Assembly: GCF_954871325.1 (NCBI RefSeq)
Contig: NC_088778.1
Span: forward strand, 13,915,666-13,979,665
Length of the DNA stretch: 64,000 bases
Direction of reading: 5' to 3'
From: Gordionus sp. m RMFG-2023
Lineage: Eukaryota; Nematomorpha; Gordioida; Chordodea; Parachordodidae
Position 1 is the first letter of the stretch. Each line of letters begins with the position of its first letter. The notes beneath the pieces were generated by a model, which made no database searches, was not told the origin of the DNA, and worked only from the letters and a program-made list of their open reading frames with translations. The position numbers and the translations under genes are program-made. Shown one piece after another: positions 60,342 to 64,000 of the stretch.

Positions 60342-60940
60342 CTCGCAAGCACTTGTTTTCACATAAATAGTTTTTTTTGTTAATATGAATGTAGGAATGT
60401 TAAAAATAAAAACATGATTAATGAAAATGTAGCTGTGGTGATTTGATAAGAAGTTAATGATTTTTCTGTCGTATTAATTTATATACCATAATAAACTTTG
60501 TATAAAAAATTTTTTTAGAAGTTTAATATGTATTTTAAATAAATATTTGCATTGAGGTTGTCCAAATGACTCACATTCGGATTTATAAACCTGGCAACCA
60601 TATTATGGAAAAAAAAATGTTGTGAATTGGGTTTTAAATATTGTTTTTGCGGAACTATTTCAAGCGAAATGATATATAAAATGCAGGGCAATGTTAAGAC
60701 TTTTGGATACCCATGGCAAAAATGAATTAAGAAAAATACAATTTATCTAAACTTTGAAAAATCATAAAATAAAGAACTAGGATTATATTTGTATAATGGA
60801 ATTCTTGAATAAGGAAATTAGAATATGAATTACAATTAGGCAATATTACACAAATCTTTTAATAGCTGAATTAGGTAATTTAATTCACTTTTATACGCAC
60901 AAGAAAATGTGGATTTACCGAAAATTGACTAATTTTTCAG

Positions 60941-61019
60941 GTCCAGTATGACTGCTACGCCTTCTCTCCCATGTTCGGAACGGAGTAATTATAGAAAATT
61001 TAGAGTCAAACTGATATGA
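60941..61019 (+). other. GC-richer block after an acceptor-like site, possible small exon
   Basis: TTTTTCAG at 60933-60940 is followed by a block of near-balanced base composition in which an ATG at 60948 opens 23 codons (MTATPSLPCSERSNYRKFRV then KLI) to a TGA at 61017. The contrast with the AT-rich flanks is striking. It could be an exon, an RNA gene or a transposon fragment. No family is recognised. Confidence 0.25.
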
Positions 61020-61407
61020 CACCTTTTCTATATTTAAAGAATTTTATTTTTTATACAAAATTATAAGTTATCAATATAATCAAATCAATTTTCGTTATTC
61101 CTTCTAACTAAATAAAATTAGTTTTTATCATACAAAAACAAAACAAAGTTTAGTTATAAAAAGTTTTGAAAGTTATTAATTTTAATTATTTGTTTTTGTT
61201 TATATTTATTTGCCATCGAATCTTAACCCTTTCGCGCCCGACTTTTTTTCCCTCGATAAAAAAAATTTTTTTTTAAGAGATACTTATTATAGACACAAAT
61301 AACATATTTTTATCAAAAAAACTTATTTCGAGTATTTCTGTCAAAAAATATTCAATGATTCCAAATGTCATCAATGGGCAAAATGCAAGTTCATTAAAAA
61401 AAATATT

Positions 61408-63082
61408 TTATTTCATATGAAATGACAAATAACAATTTCGTTTATTATTTATACATAAATAAATATTACACTTTTGACACATAATTCTTGAATATGCATC
61501 TACGCAATACTTGCACCTTTGTTTAATTGTTACGGGCTTTGGGAAATGACCTACTTGGTCATATCTTATATCCGATATGGTGACAATATTTATGGCTTTT
61601 CTTCTCTTTACAACTATACTGGAAGGTCTTCCAGTCTTCTTGTTATTAACTTTTCCTGCTAGCATCAGCCCTTTTGCTATTTGAGATTTAAATACCAATA
61701 ATGTCATAAATTTGATATTATTTGCTTTCATATGGCGTCTGGAGCCATGCATTTATTTCACAAGAATCCAATAAATGGAAAACCATTCGCATATAATATA
61801 TTTTCCATTTAATATCTGTCCTATAACTCCACCAGCATATCGTGAAGATCTACTCCACCCATTCCCTCATTATAGTTTTTTATTATAGCGGGCATTTCTA
61901 CATTTATAAAGGTTTTGTCCGATACAGACCATCGTTTAATTTTGGTCGTAGGTAAAACACCTATAAAATTAGATATTGTAATAACAGTTTTGTTGTCCTG
62001 CCATTTGCAGATAATATCGTTTTTTTTACTTTTATAATCTACAGCGCCTCTTCCTTCCTTTTTTAAAGCCTTATCGTTTTTAAGTGCGCATCCTGATAAT
62101 CGATTAGACCTTACCGTTCCGGACACCAAATATCCCTTTTTTTAAGAATCATAAATAATTGGTATGAGGAGAAAAAATTATCCTATAATTTATGGTTTTT
62201 ATTTGATGGTATTATTTCAGACAGGCGAAGTACGATATCTCCACTGATACCTAAATATGATTTTATAGTATTAGTAGACTTTCCCTTGTATATTTCAAAA
62301 TCATACATAAATCCAGAAGAGCCACATAGGGCAAACACTTTTATCCTCCATTTATGGGGCTTCGATATAATGTATTGCCATAATTTAGAGCGCCCTTGAA
62401 AGGAATTATGAATTCTTCTACAGCTAACTTCTCTTCGAGTTGAATTTTTGAATTTTTTCTTAGTTGGCATATGAAGGGTTGAATTTTGAATAATATTGTA
62501 TCCCTCATCTTCCCTATCTTAGTTATTAATATGGAAAAATTTCCGGATCAAAAGGAAACGATTTCGGGACATAGTTTCCGCTACTTGTGGAATAGATGTT
62601 TCAACAGACCAATATTGTCTTATAGAAGGCATCTTAACTAAGCTAGTATATAAATGTATCCCAATAAATCTTTCAATTTCATCGCTATCTGTATTTATAT
62701 ATTTACCACAACATTGGAATGAATAAATATTTGTTTCCGATACGTAATTACTAATTATCTGGTGGTCCAAAAATTTACGAAAATATGTTATTGAATCATG
62801 TTCAGGAATTTCCAAAATAGGGATAAATTCTATATTAATTTGTCCGATGTCATTCTTAGACCAAATCGGGTTATCTTTTATTTTAGTTATAATTGTATCT
62901 TCTACTATATCCTCCAATTGAAGACCTAGTTCATTCGTAATAGAAGATGATGTGGGCAAATCATCTCCCAGCAAAGGATAATAATTATCTTCTTCGTCTA
63001 AGCTCTCTATATCAGCCTCAGATATATAACCTTCGGGATAAGAGTCATATCTAAATGCATATTGATATAAAAAGCATCTCAT
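61408..63082 (-). pseudogene. piggyBac transposase, broken by several stops and shifts
   Basis: The N-terminal acidic part and core (62522-63082) include ITYFRKFLDHQIISNYVSET and EIERFIGIHLYTSLVKMPSI, then NRFLLIRKFFHINN, a TAA, and DREDEGYNIIQNSTLHMPTK. A frameshift near 62390 follows EKLAVEEFIIPFKG; the first catalytic Asp of the family (xxDE) reads Glu here. Next come KPHKWRIKVFALCGSSGFMY and DFEIYKGK, then a TAG directly before DNFFSS, which holds the second catalytic Asp. After another shift, VSGTVRSNRL and YNEGMGGVDLHDM preserve the third catalytic Asp motif. YRTDIKWKIYYMRMVFHLLD continues in a further frame. The C-terminal Cys-rich finger (CKYCVDAYSRIMCQKCNIYL) is present. About five disruptions make it inactive. 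Confidence 0.9.
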
Positions 63083-63157
63083 AATACATGTTATCTATAA
63101 AAAAATATTTATTAGAACCTCTTTATATCCAAGAAAACCCACTTATAGATATTAGAT

Positions 63158-63260
63158 AATTAATACAGGTAATAATAACGAAAATTTAATTACACCCCCC
63201 CCCCCCATCCAGTTTTCATAACCCTAAAACTAAATATCCTAAATAATTTGCCTAAAATTT
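63158..63260. other. Poly-C run in the piggyBac 5' region
   Basis: A run of thirteen C lies between the transposase start and the right end of the piggyBac. Like other C/G runs in this window, it has no visible function. Confidence 0.6.
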
Positions 63261-63733
63261 CCATTTATTCATAAATTAATATTTTGGTGCATAAGAAATT
63301 ACCATTGATCAAGAAGATTGAATGAAAATATTTTGTGAAGGCTTCAATTTATAGATATTATTTATAGTTAAAAGGCATTATGCTCAATTTCCAGCACCTA
63401 AAATGATTAAAAAGATGATAATTTTTAAATAAAAATATTAATATACATATATATATATTAATAATAAAATTATTACTTATATTTTTAGCAAAATTTGATA
63501 ACCAGAAATATGAGTTAAAATTTTGGCGCGAAAATGATATGAAATAACTATGATATGATATAATAACATGTGATACAAAGCGAGTTAGTGATAAAATACG
63601 AAACAGCAAATATTAAAAATTAAAAATATGATTACAAAAGTTATCAGTGGCCATTTTTAATGCATAAAAAATATTATTGAAAAATTATGATTCCAAATGT
63701 TATCCAAGGCGCGAAAGGGTTAAAAATAAAGTA

Positions 63734-63815
63734 TTTTTACCTATTTGATAACATTTTTTTTTCCATATCATAAATTTTTACCTATTTGATAACATTTTTT
63801 TTTCCATACCATAAA
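63734..63815. repeat. 41-bp tandem duplication beside the piggyBac
   Basis: A unit containing TTTTTACCTATTTGATAACA and a T-run with TTCCATA occurs twice with one visible mismatch (ATATCAT/ATACCAT), just outside the right TTAA. Confidence 0.85.
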
Positions 63816-64000
63816 TTTTTTAATAATAATTTCAAATTAATTAAAAATAAATTATTTTGTAACATATTTTATTGTGCAAGCCAAATTGCCAATGATAAAA
63901 TTTATATAAGGCTAGTAGTACGATCAAAAAATAAAAAATGTCCAGGGAAAACCAGATATAAAAAAATATTCAGAAAAATAATTTTTGTCCAGTATTCTTA

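Larger units (their letters stand above)
61227..63719 (-). mobile_element. piggyBac element with TTAA target sites, decayed
   Basis: TTAA at 61223-61226 and 63720-63723 bound a 2493-bp element whose ends are 12-bp inverted repeats CCCTTTCGCGCC. TTAA duplication and a CCCTTT start are diagnostic of piggyBac. ATGATTCCAAATGT occurs near both ends in the same orientation (61355-61368 and 63687-63700). The transposase lies on the minus strand (61408-63082). The boundaries are intact although the gene is not. Confidence 0.93.

Overview
The window comes from an AT-rich animal genome. The evidence is a spliced RanGAP1-type gene with animal-like residues, a mitochondrial BCKDHA-type exon pair, introns of only 38-44 bp mixed with introns over 1 kb, and metazoan DNA transposons (hAT of several lineages, piggyBac) with a LINE tail and one retroelement fossil. 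The species cannot be named from the sequence. Very short introns, AT richness and heavy transposon load would fit several poorly sampled invertebrate lineages.

Host genes: the only gene visible from start to stop is a RanGAP (2415-8350, + strand, 11 exons, 523 codons). All ten splice phases agree. The leucine-rich-repeat GTPase-activating domain and acidic tract are clear, but the last exon reads as a Phe/Phe-Gly-rich, nucleoporin-like tail instead of the usual vertebrate C-terminal domain. Two exons of a branched-chain 2-oxoacid dehydrogenase E1-alpha gene lie on the minus strand at 16447-16836; the catalytic remainder was not found in the window. Three or four short coding-like blocks (17467-17564, 19513-19640, 60948-61019, 26108-26600) could not be identified.

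Mobile DNA makes up most of the rest. From left to right: a minus-strand Gag/protease retroelement fossil cut by the window edge and split by a hAT MITE (1-2046); decayed transposase remnants (9241-9439, about 10650-11010); a 4.2-kb foldback element (11268-15479) whose long inverted ends are 14-bp-period self-complementary arrays, with an exact 8-bp target duplication and a nested hAT MITE; a 1.86-kb hAT (20569-22431); a 0.9-kb inverted-repeat element (23760-24659); a LINE RT tail (24818-25050); hATs at 33637-34831, 38685-39384, 42358-44950, 47444-47602, 48633-49042, 51228-51351, 52022-52782, 54143-55452, 55526-56293, 57967-58340, 58478-59965 and 60120-60341; and a decayed piggyBac with TTAA ends (61227-63719). 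About a dozen of these have exact or near-exact 8-bp target duplications that can be read directly.

Tandem arrays: three copies of a 207-bp unit (35627-36203), three diverged copies of a unit of roughly 220-240 bp interrupted by a hAT (51840-53290), and a 112-bp doublet inside a hAT. A dispersed family with CCGGGCC-type GC-rich clusters and (T)AGAGACCTGCA-like ends recurs at ten or more sites. The long stretches 26700-31000, 44951-47435, 49051-51227 and 53291-54142 hold nothing recognisable beyond AT-rich sequence, homopolymers and isolated transposon ends.
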